Assembly: GCA_014237145.1 (NCBI GenBank) | Contig: JAAXOC010000081.1 | Location: 1-57,687, forward strand | Direction: 5' to 3' | Length of the DNA stretch: 57,687 nucleotides | DNA from: ANME-2 cluster archaeon | GTDB taxonomy: Archaea; Halobacteriota; Methanosarcinia; Methanosarcinales; Methanocomedenaceae | Shown here: piece after piece, positions 17,089 to 24,565 of the stretch | How positions within the stretch are numbered: position 1 is the stretch's first letter | How the letters are laid out: the number at the start of each line of letters is the position of its first letter | The notes under the pieces: model-generated | Databases searched by the model: none | What the model was told of the DNA's origin: nothing | What the model saw: only the letters and a program-made list of their open reading frames with translations | Program-made: the position numbers and the translations under genes

Positions 17089-17280
17089 CTATTCTTCTTC
17101 TATTTGATCATCCAACCCTAGCACCCGAAGGGCAATTTCAGTTTCTTCAACCTTCTGATTTGAAATTCCATCTTCTGAATCAACTTCCACTTTAAGGATT
17201 AATTTTAAATTATTTTCATTCGCGAACTTAGATAGAACTTTCGTATAGAAATTCATCCATTTTTGTGACGAAAGTTAAAG
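17089..17280 (-). pseudogene. C-terminal fragment of a DUF499-type ATPase
   Basis: A minus-strand frame too short for usual gene calling. It encodes about 62 residues including SSQKWMNFYTKVLSKFA, then LKVEVDSEDGISNQKVEET and IALRVLGL. This is the characteristic C-terminal end of large DUF499/COG1483 ATPases associated with mobile defence loci. The frame is closed by TAA upstream (17275-17277), so the rest of the gene (roughly a thousand residues in the family) has been lost. Confidence 0.6.
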
Positions 17281-17308
17281 ATTATTCCCTCATAGCAGGT
17301 AGATAATT

Positions 17309-17460
17309 ATGAAATTAACCAACAAACATATACTAATAACCGGCGGCGCAGGCTTCATCGGCAGCCACGTTGTAGATTCTCTCAAAAAAAAACAGGGTCA
17401 CCGTACTTGATAACCTGAGTTTCAGCAGGATGGAATTCATACATCACCACATAGCATCTA
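17309..17460 (+). pseudogene. N-terminal fragment of an NAD-dependent epimerase/dehydratase
   Basis: ATG at 17309 begins MKLTNKHILITGGAGFIGSH, the Rossmann GxxGxxG start of GalE-type sugar-nucleotide epimerases. After VVDSLKKK the frame breaks at a 9-A run. The following frame continues with VTVLDNLSFSRMEFI and then the similarity stops. It is a truncated and frameshifted relic, about 45 residues out of ~310. Confidence 0.65.
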
Positions 17461-18423
17461 CATTTGATTGGAAAACAAAGATTTTAAACAATCGCGGATT
17501 TCAATAGGTATAAACGCGACTTTGAATTGTCTTTCACCAAAGACCATTTTTCCAACGATCATTAGTCCTTTCTGCCTCAGCAATCCGATTGTGGACGGAG
17601 TGTTTTTATCATTCCAGAAGAAATCCATATCATCATCGTAGTTTTTAAGCTGACCATATTTCACAACGCCGCCCTGCTTAATACAAAAGACCAGCACTTC
17701 CTTAGACTTTTCTGGTAAATTTGAGACGATTTGGGGCAGCTCATTTACAATTTTATGTTTAATTTCCCGGACTTTTTCTTTTTTAAGTCTCTCATTCAAA
17801 CCATAATCCTTACACATCCAATCTATCCAGTGATGCGGATATTTGTTTAGTATTGTCTGTAGTGAAGAACTCCGGCGTAATAGAATGCTTTCGAACCGCT
17901 TAAGTTCGTTTTTCTCATGGGCACCAAAAAGCACGTCCGGATCCAGTATAAGTGGCGATATAGACATCTGAAAAACACCTGCAAAACGGTAATACTTTCC
18001 AAATGGGTGGATTCTGCCCGTTATCAATGTGTTTGGAGACACAGGGTGTGGACCGCATAATTTTACGTTATAGACATCTTTTGTTTTCATATCCTTGATC
18101 TTTAAAATCAAACCATTTTTTGAAATAACAATAAACTTGGAGCGGATAATATATTTTATTTGCAGAACTTTCTCTTTCATCTCAGGACTCAAATCAGTTG
18201 TGTTTTCCACAAATTCTTCTGCAATGGTCATGCCTGTTTCCGGAAGCACTTTTTCAAACAAAAGCCATGCAAGAAAATTGTTATGCCATGTTTCATTGGG
18301 CATTTCCACATCTTTTTCAGGAAACTCATCAATGTACTTCTGGAACAATATCTTCGACTGTTTGCCATATTTTTTATCCGCGTATTCATAAATTGTTTGG
18401 TTTAGGTTTTCTTCATCAATCAT
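17458..18423 (-). CDS. Hypothetical protein
   Basis: 321 residues, not recognised; soluble, with no signal or membrane segment. Notable stretches are WHNNFLAWLLFEKVLPETG near the N-terminus, a central beta-rich part with VKLCGPHPVSPNTLITGRIH, and a C-terminal winged-helix-like part (CIKQGGVVKYGQLKNYDDD, then TPSTIGLLRQKGLMIVG). The middle resembles small beta-barrel or OB-like RNA/DNA-binding parts, but that is a guess. It stands alone between relics. Confidence 0.6.
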   Translation of the reverse strand: MIDEENLNQTIYEYADKKYGKQSKILFQKYIDEFPEKDVEMPNETWHNNFLAWLLFEKVLPETGMTIAEEFVENTTDLSPEMKEKVLQIKYIIRSKFIVISKNGLILKIKDMKTKDVYNVKLCGPHPVSPNTLITGRIHPFGKYYRFAGVFQMSISPLILDPDVLFGAHEKNELKRFESILLRRSSSLQTILNKYPHHWIDWMCKDYGLNERLKKEKVREIKHKIVNELPQIVSNLPEKSKEVLVFCIKQGGVVKYGQLKNYDDDMDFFWNDKNTPSTIGLLRQKGLMIVGKMVFGERQFKVAFIPIEIRDCLKSLFSNQM

Positions 18424-18609
18424 TTCTCAACCACAACATTAACTATTTGCTCAGATTTTACTTAAAGTTTTCAGCATAAAACAAGTTTTTATGAACCAAA
18501 GGTTTGGGTGAGTTCCATAAGGTACGAACCTTTTATGCTGTGTTATGTAATCGCTTTGGGGCGATTTTATGCACCTGTACAGGACTAAAAGTTCCGATCT
18601 TATTAACTG

Positions 18610-18738
18610 TTAACGCAATTCATCCTTTTTATCTTCCTTCCAGTCAGGATTGTCAATTACTGATTTTATTATATATCTGGAAAAATTTCTTTCAAGTAAC
18701 ATCTCTTCAGCATGCTTTGTGAAAATGACTTTTACCAT
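18610..18738 (-). pseudogene. Fragment resembling a DUF4258-type protein
   Basis: A short minus-strand frame of 42 residues: MVKVIFTKHAEEMLLERNFS followed by IIKSVIDNPDWKEDKKDELR. The TKHAEEML...RN pattern is that of DUF4258-like small toxin-type proteins, which are usually 80-100 residues. The frame ends early at TAA, so this is a truncated relic or a very small protein. It precedes the pilin-like cluster. Confidence 0.4.
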
Positions 18739-18763
18739 CAATTATAGTCTACTGTGTCAACAA

Positions 18764-19936
18764 TCATCTGTTCCTATCCCACAGCGCCAGCGTTATCCGT
18801 GCCCTGCTGATGTCGATCCTCGAAAACACATAATCCAGCACTTCACCCTTTGCCTCCTCAACCGTAGCAGCATTGCTCACAATCTGGTCGGTAACATCAG
18901 ACGCCAGTGCATCCACATCCCCGGCAATAACAGCATGCACCTCCTCCCTGGCCACTTCCTGCATGTACTCCGTGATCTGTTCGCTTAGCTCCAGGCTGGC
19001 ATTTTCAATAAATGCCGGGTCATTCCTCAACTCAGCCAGTACCTCATCTATGATAATGTCACTAATACCCGAATTATTGCCAGGTACCACATTATCGACC
19101 TGCTGGTTTATGGCAGTCTGCGCCCTCTCTATGGTCTGTTCAATAGTTATCTTAACGATCGTCCCTACTGCATCATCCACGGTCCTGTTTATTGCATCAT
19201 TGATATGCCCGACGATCAGCTTTTCAGTCTCTTCCCTTGGCACCACAGTGGCATTCGCAAGGTCAAGACCAATAACCTCCAGTTCCCCATTGATCAAATT
19301 CTCCACATAATACCTGGTATATTCAGTATGATACGGCATAGTGATCCAGCTACTCTCCACATAAGCAGTATCTGGCACCGGCCGCCCTATATGCGTCTCA
19401 CCCCCGATAGGCACATCCCGAAACGGCCGCCATACGACAGAGACATTGTAATTATATCTGTCACCTATTTGCATGTCAAGGTAATCCTGTATCTGTTCAT
19501 CCAGGTTTGCCCTGTACTCGTCGGTCAGCAGGTTCAGCCTCATAGAACTGTCATTGTGGTATATAGTAAACTGGGACGCCACTGACTCGCTTGCCAGATC
19601 TGCAAATGTCTTATGATTTATTTCCCGTCCCGCAACCAGTTTCTTGCAAGCCAGATAGATACCCGAATCCACAGCATCGAGACCCAGGGTCTCGTTCATC
19701 AGGTAGTCCATCTGGGCACCACCCACAGTATAGGAAAAAACATCAACCCTTCCATTTTGCAGGGACAGCAGCACCTGTGAATTGTGCTCGGCCGCACTGG
19801 TATCGTGCAGTGCCATTAACTGGGTGTTGCCAACCATTGCAGGTGCCAGCAGCACCGCACTGACCGATACCAGCACCAGGAATAGCAAAACATCGATGGA
19901 ACTGGAAAAACCCCTTGTATCTTTGATCATCTGCAT
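18764..19936 (-). CDS. Secreted pilin-like protein with long coiled C-terminal part (DUF7284-like)
   Basis: 390 residues. The N-terminus RGFSSSIDVLLFLVLVSVSA is a single hydrophobic helix after a short basic start, as in archaeal type IV pilin-like proteins. A large extracellular domain follows, then a helical, possibly coiled-coil C-terminal region (about 225-375). It is the last gene of a four-gene minus-strand cluster whose members all have one N-terminal helix and an outer domain. Similar sets accompany archaeal pilus or secretion systems, but no ATPase or TadC-like gene is in this window. The family name is from memory and uncertain. Confidence 0.6.
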   Translation of the reverse strand: MQMIKDTRGFSSSIDVLLFLVLVSVSAVLLAPAMVGNTQLMALHDTSAAEHNSQVLLSLQNGRVDVFSYTVGGAQMDYLMNETLGLDAVDSGIYLACKKLVAGREINHKTFADLASESVASQFTIYHNDSSMRLNLLTDEYRANLDEQIQDYLDMQIGDRYNYNVSVVWRPFRDVPIGGETHIGRPVPDTAYVESSWITMPYHTEYTRYYVENLINGELEVIGLDLANATVVPREETEKLIVGHINDAINRTVDDAVGTIVKITIEQTIERAQTAINQQVDNVVPGNNSGISDIIIDEVLAELRNDPAFIENASLELSEQITEYMQEVAREEVHAVIAGDVDALASDVTDQIVSNAATVEEAKGEVLDYVFSRIDISRARITLALWDRNR

Positions 19937-19937
19937 A

Positions 19938-20414
19938 CTATCTCTCCCAGATCTTTACCGTCAGTGTGCCTGGCATCTCTTCGGCCTCGTTCAACCTGAT
20001 AGTCACAGGAATGGATGCCGATACGCCCAGATCTTCAGAAGTTCCCACGACCTTGCTGTAAGTTGGCGGCACTTCGACCTTAAATGAAAAATCATAACGT
20101 GTTCCGTACCTGTCCTTCAATTCTCTGATGTCTCCCGTACCCATCGACTCTACCCTGGATGCATCTATCAGGTCAGGACGGTCGGGGGCCGTCAGCACAG
20201 GGTCATTCCTGAGCAGTCCGGCCAGGGATATTGCATCATCATAATGCTGTGCAATGAATGTCTTCTCCTGGTATACCTGGTACGTATGTGCCATAACCGA
20301 GATAAATATTACAAAACCGATAACTGCAAGGGCCATGGCGATCAGGTCGGAGTTGGGTTCAACCACGGCTTGCTCATCACTGGTAAACAATGGTGACCCC
20401 CCTTCTCTCCACAC
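19938..20414 (-). CDS. Pilin-like secreted protein
   Basis: 158 residues with a hydrophobic helix at about 25-45 (DLIAMALAVIGFVIFISVMA) and an outer domain ending in LTVKIWER. A TTG at 20390, preceded by AGGGGGT, would give a shorter and perhaps better start; the longer ATG frame overlaps the preceding gene by 38 bases. It ends one base before the next gene of the cluster, so the genes are clearly co-transcribed. Confidence 0.6.
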   Translation of the reverse strand: MWREGGSPLFTSDEQAVVEPNSDLIAMALAVIGFVIFISVMAHTYQVYQEKTFIAQHYDDAISLAGLLRNDPVLTAPDRPDLIDASRVESMGTGDIRELKDRYGTRYDFSFKVEVPPTYSKVVGTSEDLGVSASIPVTIRLNEAEEMPGTLTVKIWER

Positions 20415-21072
20415 CTTCGGCGGTCCGTATGTTCAGCATCACTTTTTCTACGAGAAGCGGCTGCATGGTATCGACAACGAACGGCTCCTGCGCTAATTCG
20501 ATCCCGGTCTGGTCCAGCATTTCAATGATACTCTGCCAATCACCCTCTTCCAGTACATCCTCACCCAGGCCGGTCCTGCCCCCGCACCTGCCAGCAATCG
20601 CTTCAAGAAGTCCAGGCCTGCTGTCCCATAGACTGTTCGGGGGATAAAAAGTTGTCATCAATGCCCTGGCCCTGGTGACCCTGCCGGTCTTTGTGTCAGA
20701 ATAAGCGGACACATACTTACTTGAGATATCAATAGTGACATCCTGATCAATATCGAACATGTAATAATGGGCCCCCTGGATACTTGTGCTGTCAACATCC
20801 TCAATATATGAAGCAAGGGATGATAGACTTGCATCCATCATCCCGGCAGCGTCCTGCTGAATGAACACCGGATGGATATTGAAAGCAGAAATGAACAGTA
20901 TTGTGCAGAATAATAGCAGTCCCACTCTGGTGATCAGAAAATCGGCCCATGCCCTTTCATCGTCCTTCAATCCCTCGTCCTTTAGTCTATCGTCCTTCAC
21001 TCTCCCACCCTTCAATCCCTCAGACTTCAATCCCTCAGACTTCAGTCTCTCGTTTTTCAGTCTCGCTGCCAT
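20377..21072 (-). CDS. Pilin-like secreted protein with N-terminal pentapeptide repeats
   Basis: 231 residues. Residues 4-38 are seven charged 5-residue units of the form [RG]-[LV]-K-x-x (for example RLKSE, GLKDD), encoded by 15-bp DNA repeats. After them comes a hydrophobic helix (TRVGLLLFCTILFISAF) and an outer domain of about 150 residues ending in GVTIVYQ. The repeats would lie in the cytoplasm ahead of the membrane helix and are unusual for this kind of protein; they may vary in number between strains. Confidence 0.6.
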   Translation of the reverse strand: MAARLKNERLKSEGLKSEGLKGGRVKDDRLKDEGLKDDERAWADFLITRVGLLLFCTILFISAFNIHPVFIQQDAAGMMDASLSSLASYIEDVDSTSIQGAHYYMFDIDQDVTIDISSKYVSAYSDTKTGRVTRARALMTTFYPPNSLWDSRPGLLEAIAGRCGGRTGLGEDVLEEGDWQSIIEMLDQTGIELAQEPFVVDTMQPLLVEKVMLNIRTAEGVERRGVTIVYQ

Positions 21073-21081
21073 GCATTCTCC

Positions 21082-21627
21082 TCAATATAATGTAATATAT
21101 GTACCGTTGCCGTTTTTTACCAGTTCAATGGTAAATTCATAGGAACCAGGGACCAGTACTACCGGCCCGTCCAGGTCAGGGACTGCGGCATACTTTGCCT
21201 TTGACGGCACGGTTTTGGTAACTCCCTGGTACGTGGTATAATAGATGATATTTCTCTCGTCGGGGCTGGTCAACATAGGAATAGTCCCATCCTGCGGCGG
21301 CATAGCACCGAATACAATCAGTTCTATCCCTTCCGGTACTTTGAACCGGATTATTTCCATGGTGCCGGTATTATCGGCCGGATCTGAAATATCCCTGGCA
21401 CCGCCCTGCTGGTATATGGCAGATGCCCTGGCCTCAAGTGCAGACAGGTCTGCAGAAAACCGCTTAACCTGGGCATCCTTCGTAAGGTCTGCCAGTGCAG
21501 TTGCAGATAATGCCACTATGATTCCCATAAGCACAGCTGCTGCTGTAAATCGCATAGGGAGCGCATCAGCTCCATCTTCACTATTAATCCACACACGAGT
21601 GTAAAATCTCGTTATCTTATATGACAA
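21082..21627 (-). CDS. Pilin-like secreted protein, first gene of the cluster
   Basis: 181 residues. After a ~24-residue polar N-terminus comes the helix LPMRFTAAAVLMGIIVALSA, then an outer beta-rich domain that ends with GSYEFTIELVKNGNGTYITL. It starts the four-gene cluster; the upstream region has TATA-like ttaatatatta. It probably forms part of a surface filament or export pseudopilus with its neighbours, by analogy only. Confidence 0.55.
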   Translation of the reverse strand: MSYKITRFYTRVWINSEDGADALPMRFTAAAVLMGIIVALSATALADLTKDAQVKRFSADLSALEARASAIYQQGGARDISDPADNTGTMEIIRFKVPEGIELIVFGAMPPQDGTIPMLTSPDERNIIYYTTYQGVTKTVPSKAKYAAVPDLDGPVVLVPGSYEFTIELVKNGNGTYITLY

Positions 21628-21734
21628 TTGCTAATATATGTTAATATATTAATCTGAATATAAATATCAGGGGCAGATCTGGTCAGATACACAAGATTGC
21701 ACCCGGTGTGTGGTTGTATTACATGGATCTATCT
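21628..21734. promoter_or_regulatory. Divergent promoter region
   Basis: A/T-rich sequence with ttaatatattaatctgaatataaatatc between the pilin-like cluster (minus) and the repeat/fbp region (plus). It probably holds the TATA box of the pilin cluster. No exact transcription start can be given. Confidence 0.35.
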
Positions 21735-21869
21735 ACATGCTTTACACTTTTAACCGATAATACCTGCTTTACACTTTCAACCGATGAGACCTGCTTTACA
21801 CTTTTAACCGATGAGACCTGCTTTACACTTTCAACTGATGATACCGGTTTTGCACTTTCAACTGATTAT
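21735..21869 (+). repeat. Five tandem copies of a 27-bp repeat
   Basis: Five direct 27-base units without spacers (21735, 21762, 21789, 21816, 21843), differing at a few positions. Each contains gctttacacttt followed by aac(c/t)gat. The unit is a multiple of three and stays open in one frame (TCFTLLTDE-like), so a short peptide is possible, but no good start signal is present. It ends about 100 bases before the fbp start and may act as a regulatory array or be a neutral minisatellite. Confidence 0.8.
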
Positions 21870-21966
21870 GTTTATTTACCGAAATGGCTATAATCAATTA
21901 TGCCCAATATCTTCCTTAGTTTTATTAAAAGTAAAACAGACAATGGAGCAGGGAGGTTATAGAAAT

Positions 21967-22866
21967 ATGGAACTTAATAATTTTTTAAAAGAAAAAGGAA
22001 CAGATGAGAAACTATCGCAGCTGATCATGCTGTTCAGTGAGCAGGCCGGGGTTATCAAAGAAGGCTTTCTAAGCGCAAGAGGGGCAGCCGATACAAAGAA
22101 CGTCTACGGTGAAACACAGATGGCCCTTGATAAATGGGCTGATGAGGTATTGATAGATGCCCTCAGGGAATCAAGACTTGTCAGGTGGATCGCCACAGAA
22201 GAACAGCCCGATATCATTGAGGTGGATGGTGCGATTAACCAGTTCGGGGTGACCATTGACCCACTGGACGGTTCATCCCTCATAGACGTGAACCTGGCAG
22301 TTGGCACGATCGTGGGCCTTTACCCGGGCCATGTGCTGGAGCCGGGCAATACCATGGTGGGTGCCCTGTACATCCTGTACGGACCGCTTACTACACTGAC
22401 CTATACCACGGGCAGCGGAGTGCATGAGTTCGTCATGGGTGAGGACGGCCGCTTCACATTGATGCAGGAGAACCTGACCATCCCTGATGGCAAGATATAC
22501 GCTCCCGGAGCTTTACGCAAGGATTACCTGCCCTACCATAAGCAGTTCATCGAGCAGCTTGAATCCGAAGGTTACAAACTGAGGTTCTCAGGGTCATTTG
22601 TAGCAGATGTACACCTAATACTGCACAAAGGGGGTTTGTTTACCTACCCCGCATTTGCAGGCAAGGATTCGGGAAAACTCAGGCTGCTGTTTGAGGGAAC
22701 GCCCATGGGTAAAATGGTGAGCGAAGCAGGAGGTGCCATATCCAATGGAAGGGGTAACCTGCTGGATGTAAAACCCTCCTCTGTCTCGGACCGCACACCT
22801 ATATATGTAGGCGGGAAACGGGAGATCGCTTTGATCGAATCACTTGTAAAAGGGTCTGGAACATAG
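21967..22866 (+). CDS. fbp: Class I fructose-1,6-bisphosphatase
   Basis: Hydrolyses fructose 1,6-bisphosphate to fructose 6-phosphate in gluconeogenesis. 300 residues with the metal-binding motif [12 protein letters not shown], the upstream EEQPD, the substrate part [11 protein letters not shown], and the C-terminal [14 protein letters not shown] with [14 protein letters not shown]. The ATG at 21967 is chosen because GGGAGG lies about ten bases before it; the frame stays open upstream through the 27-bp repeats. Most archaea use a different (type V aldolase/phosphatase) enzyme, so a class I enzyme here is notable, although Methanosarcinales are known to have it. Confidence 0.9.
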   Translation: MELNNFLKEKGTDEKLSQLIMLFSEQAGVIKEGFLSARGAADTKNVYGETQMALDKWADEVLIDALRESRLVRWIATEEQPDIIEVDGAINQFGVTIDPLDGSSLIDVNLAVGTIVGLYPGHVLEPGNTMVGALYILYGPLTTLTYTTGSGVHEFVMGEDGRFTLMQENLTIPDGKIYAPGALRKDYLPYHKQFIEQLESEGYKLRFSGSFVADVHLILHKGGLFTYPAFAGKDSGKLRLLFEGTPMGKMVSEAGGAISNGRGNLLDVKPSSVSDRTPIYVGGKREIALIESLVKGSGT

Positions 22867-22867
22867 C

Positions 22868-23350
22868 ATGAATCTCCTGGCAGAGGACATTGAACAGATC
22901 GGGCATATAATGGCACAGAGGTATTTTACTGAACAGGGCTGGAAATTTACTGACCTCAGGTTATCAGGAAGCAAGATCATAGGTGCGGTAGAAGTCATAA
23001 ACGAACAGTATTCCAGGTATCCGTATATGAGCCGTGACTGGTATGTTGAAAATTCGGCAGAAAAGAGCTTCCACCTGTCCAGCAGGTGGGATAAACTGAC
23101 CGTTCTGGCCAGCCTGCTGCAGACCTGCCCGGATATGTTCGATTTCCTGCTTAAGATCAATGACCAGAGGTCCCTATGCATTGTAAAAACCCTGCAGTCC
23201 GACCTGAACAGGCAGCAGCAAAATGCTATTGCTGATGCCAGGAGATCGGGATTTAATGTGTATATATTCAGGGCAAGTGTCCCGGAAAGTCCGGACTTTG
23301 AACTTGAAGAGATTGTAGGCGGCATATCCGGCCGCGGGACTTTCAGATAA
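22868..23350 (+). CDS. Hypothetical protein, fbp-linked, nuclease-like fold possible
   Basis: 160 residues, not recognised. The start codon follows the fbp stop by one base, so it is co-transcribed. The second half (LCIVKTLQSDLNRQQQNAIA, then GFNVYIFRASVPES) resembles the core of PD-(D/E)XK-type proteins, but the catalytic E-x-K is not present (IVK with no acidic residue), so it may be an inactive relative. The link to fructose-bisphosphatase is not explained. Confidence 0.55.
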   Translation: MNLLAEDIEQIGHIMAQRYFTEQGWKFTDLRLSGSKIIGAVEVINEQYSRYPYMSRDWYVENSAEKSFHLSSRWDKLTVLASLLQTCPDMFDFLLKINDQRSLCIVKTLQSDLNRQQQNAIADARRSGFNVYIFRASVPESPDFELEEIVGGISGRGTFR

Positions 23351-23449
23351 TGGGAAGATATATAGAGAAATACGGAGAATATCAGGAGAAAATATAACAG
23401 CATCGGATGCATCAATGCATGTGAAATGGTCTTTCCTGCACCAGCCCAA

Positions 23450-24229
23450 CTACCAAGTTAATGTGCGATTAATTAACTTGTCCACATCATAACCCATAAC
23501 TTCAAAGAATGTATAGTCCGTTATCAAGTAATTGTTCGGGACAAGGGTATCAAGAAAACCATACCAGTAAACCACCATTCCCGGGCCGTACAGGTCCTCA
23601 TAGAAACTGAACTGTTTTAACTGGTACCTGTTATGCTCTTTCTCATCAGCGAACACAGCCTTGCTTTCAATCCACATTACATCGATCCCATCAACCTTAT
23701 AAGGCTCAGAAAGCAGGAAATCAGGAGTCTTGGTGTTAGGTTCCTTGCTCATATCAGATTCTGTGATAAATTCCAGGTCACAGTGCTCAAGCCATTCATG
23801 TATCAGATCCTCACCCATCCTGCCCTGGCCACTCTGCACTGAATGGGCCCGGGGCGAGAAACAGAAATCCACTTCAATTGCCTTTATCAGTTCGTATCTT
23901 AACCGTTTATCTTCAAGCACGTCAGGGTTTTTTACCACCGTTTTGCTCTTATAACCCATTTCTTTAAGCATGATAGATGCCAGGAGCACTGGCGGGAAAT
24001 TATTTTTGCTGGCAAGTTTTAGTATGGTGTCTCCCCGTTTCCATGACCTGGCCAGGGCGGGAGCTTTATTAACTATACGGCTGTGGTATTTCCTCACATT
24101 CCTTACAGTCTTCTGGTGAAGTATATTAGCGACCGCACCCGGATTTAAGGAGTACTTCTTTGATATCCTGCCAATATCCTCTTGGGATTCCACTTCCTCA
24201 AAGAGCCTCTGGTATGTTTTTTTAATCAT
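23450..24229 (-). CDS. CDIN1-like (C15orf41/TPD-motif) nuclease homologue
   Basis: 259 residues. The N-terminal helical half contains a helix-turn-helix-like region (GRISKKYSLNPGAVANIL). The C-terminal half has the family's TPD motif in NTKTPDFLLSEP followed by VMWIESKAVFADE, matching a PD-(D/E)XK site (D, then E-x-K). Archaeal homologues of the human CDAN1-interacting nuclease are known; their role is unclear. It is single, convergent with the fbp-linked gene. Confidence 0.75.
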   Translation of the reverse strand: MIKKTYQRLFEEVESQEDIGRISKKYSLNPGAVANILHQKTVRNVRKYHSRIVNKAPALARSWKRGDTILKLASKNNFPPVLLASIMLKEMGYKSKTVVKNPDVLEDKRLRYELIKAIEVDFCFSPRAHSVQSGQGRMGEDLIHEWLEHCDLEFITESDMSKEPNTKTPDFLLSEPYKVDGIDVMWIESKAVFADEKEHNRYQLKQFSFYEDLYGPGMVVYWYGFLDTLVPNNYLITDYTFFEVMGYDVDKLINRTLTW

Positions 24230-24565
24230 TTTATTCGACTTGGTAGATTTATAGGTATTATGTATGTTATCTGATTAAGGTTATTGTTGTAAATAATCCT
24301 ATTTTGTATCTTTGTTTATTTTCAAAACGGTTTATTTCAACCGACTAGACCGGCAGTGGGTAATAATTGCTGGTATAATGAATACTAAGAATTGTATATA
24401 TAAGATGTGATAAACAACACCAAATATTTATTGTCACTTCAAAAAAATTAAAAACATAAACTTTTTATAATATGTATTCCATATCCACTGTTTGAAAAAT
24501 TATATGGATATTTATAATATATTTACAATATATCATAATTAATAAGTAAAACTGGTGGGAGATTT
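24230..24565. promoter_or_regulatory. A/T-rich intergenic region upstream of the large surface protein
   Basis: About 335 bases between divergent genes with no open frame. A/T-rich runs at 24480-24545 (tttataatatatttacaat) can hold the archaeal TATA box, and GGTGGGAG precedes the ATG at 24566. Nothing else was recognised. Confidence 0.4.

Noticed and set aside
21708-21893. A 61-residue protein over the 27-bp repeats
   Set aside because: The open frame is a by-product of a repeat unit divisible by three; there is no ribosome-binding site and the peptide has no recognisable features.
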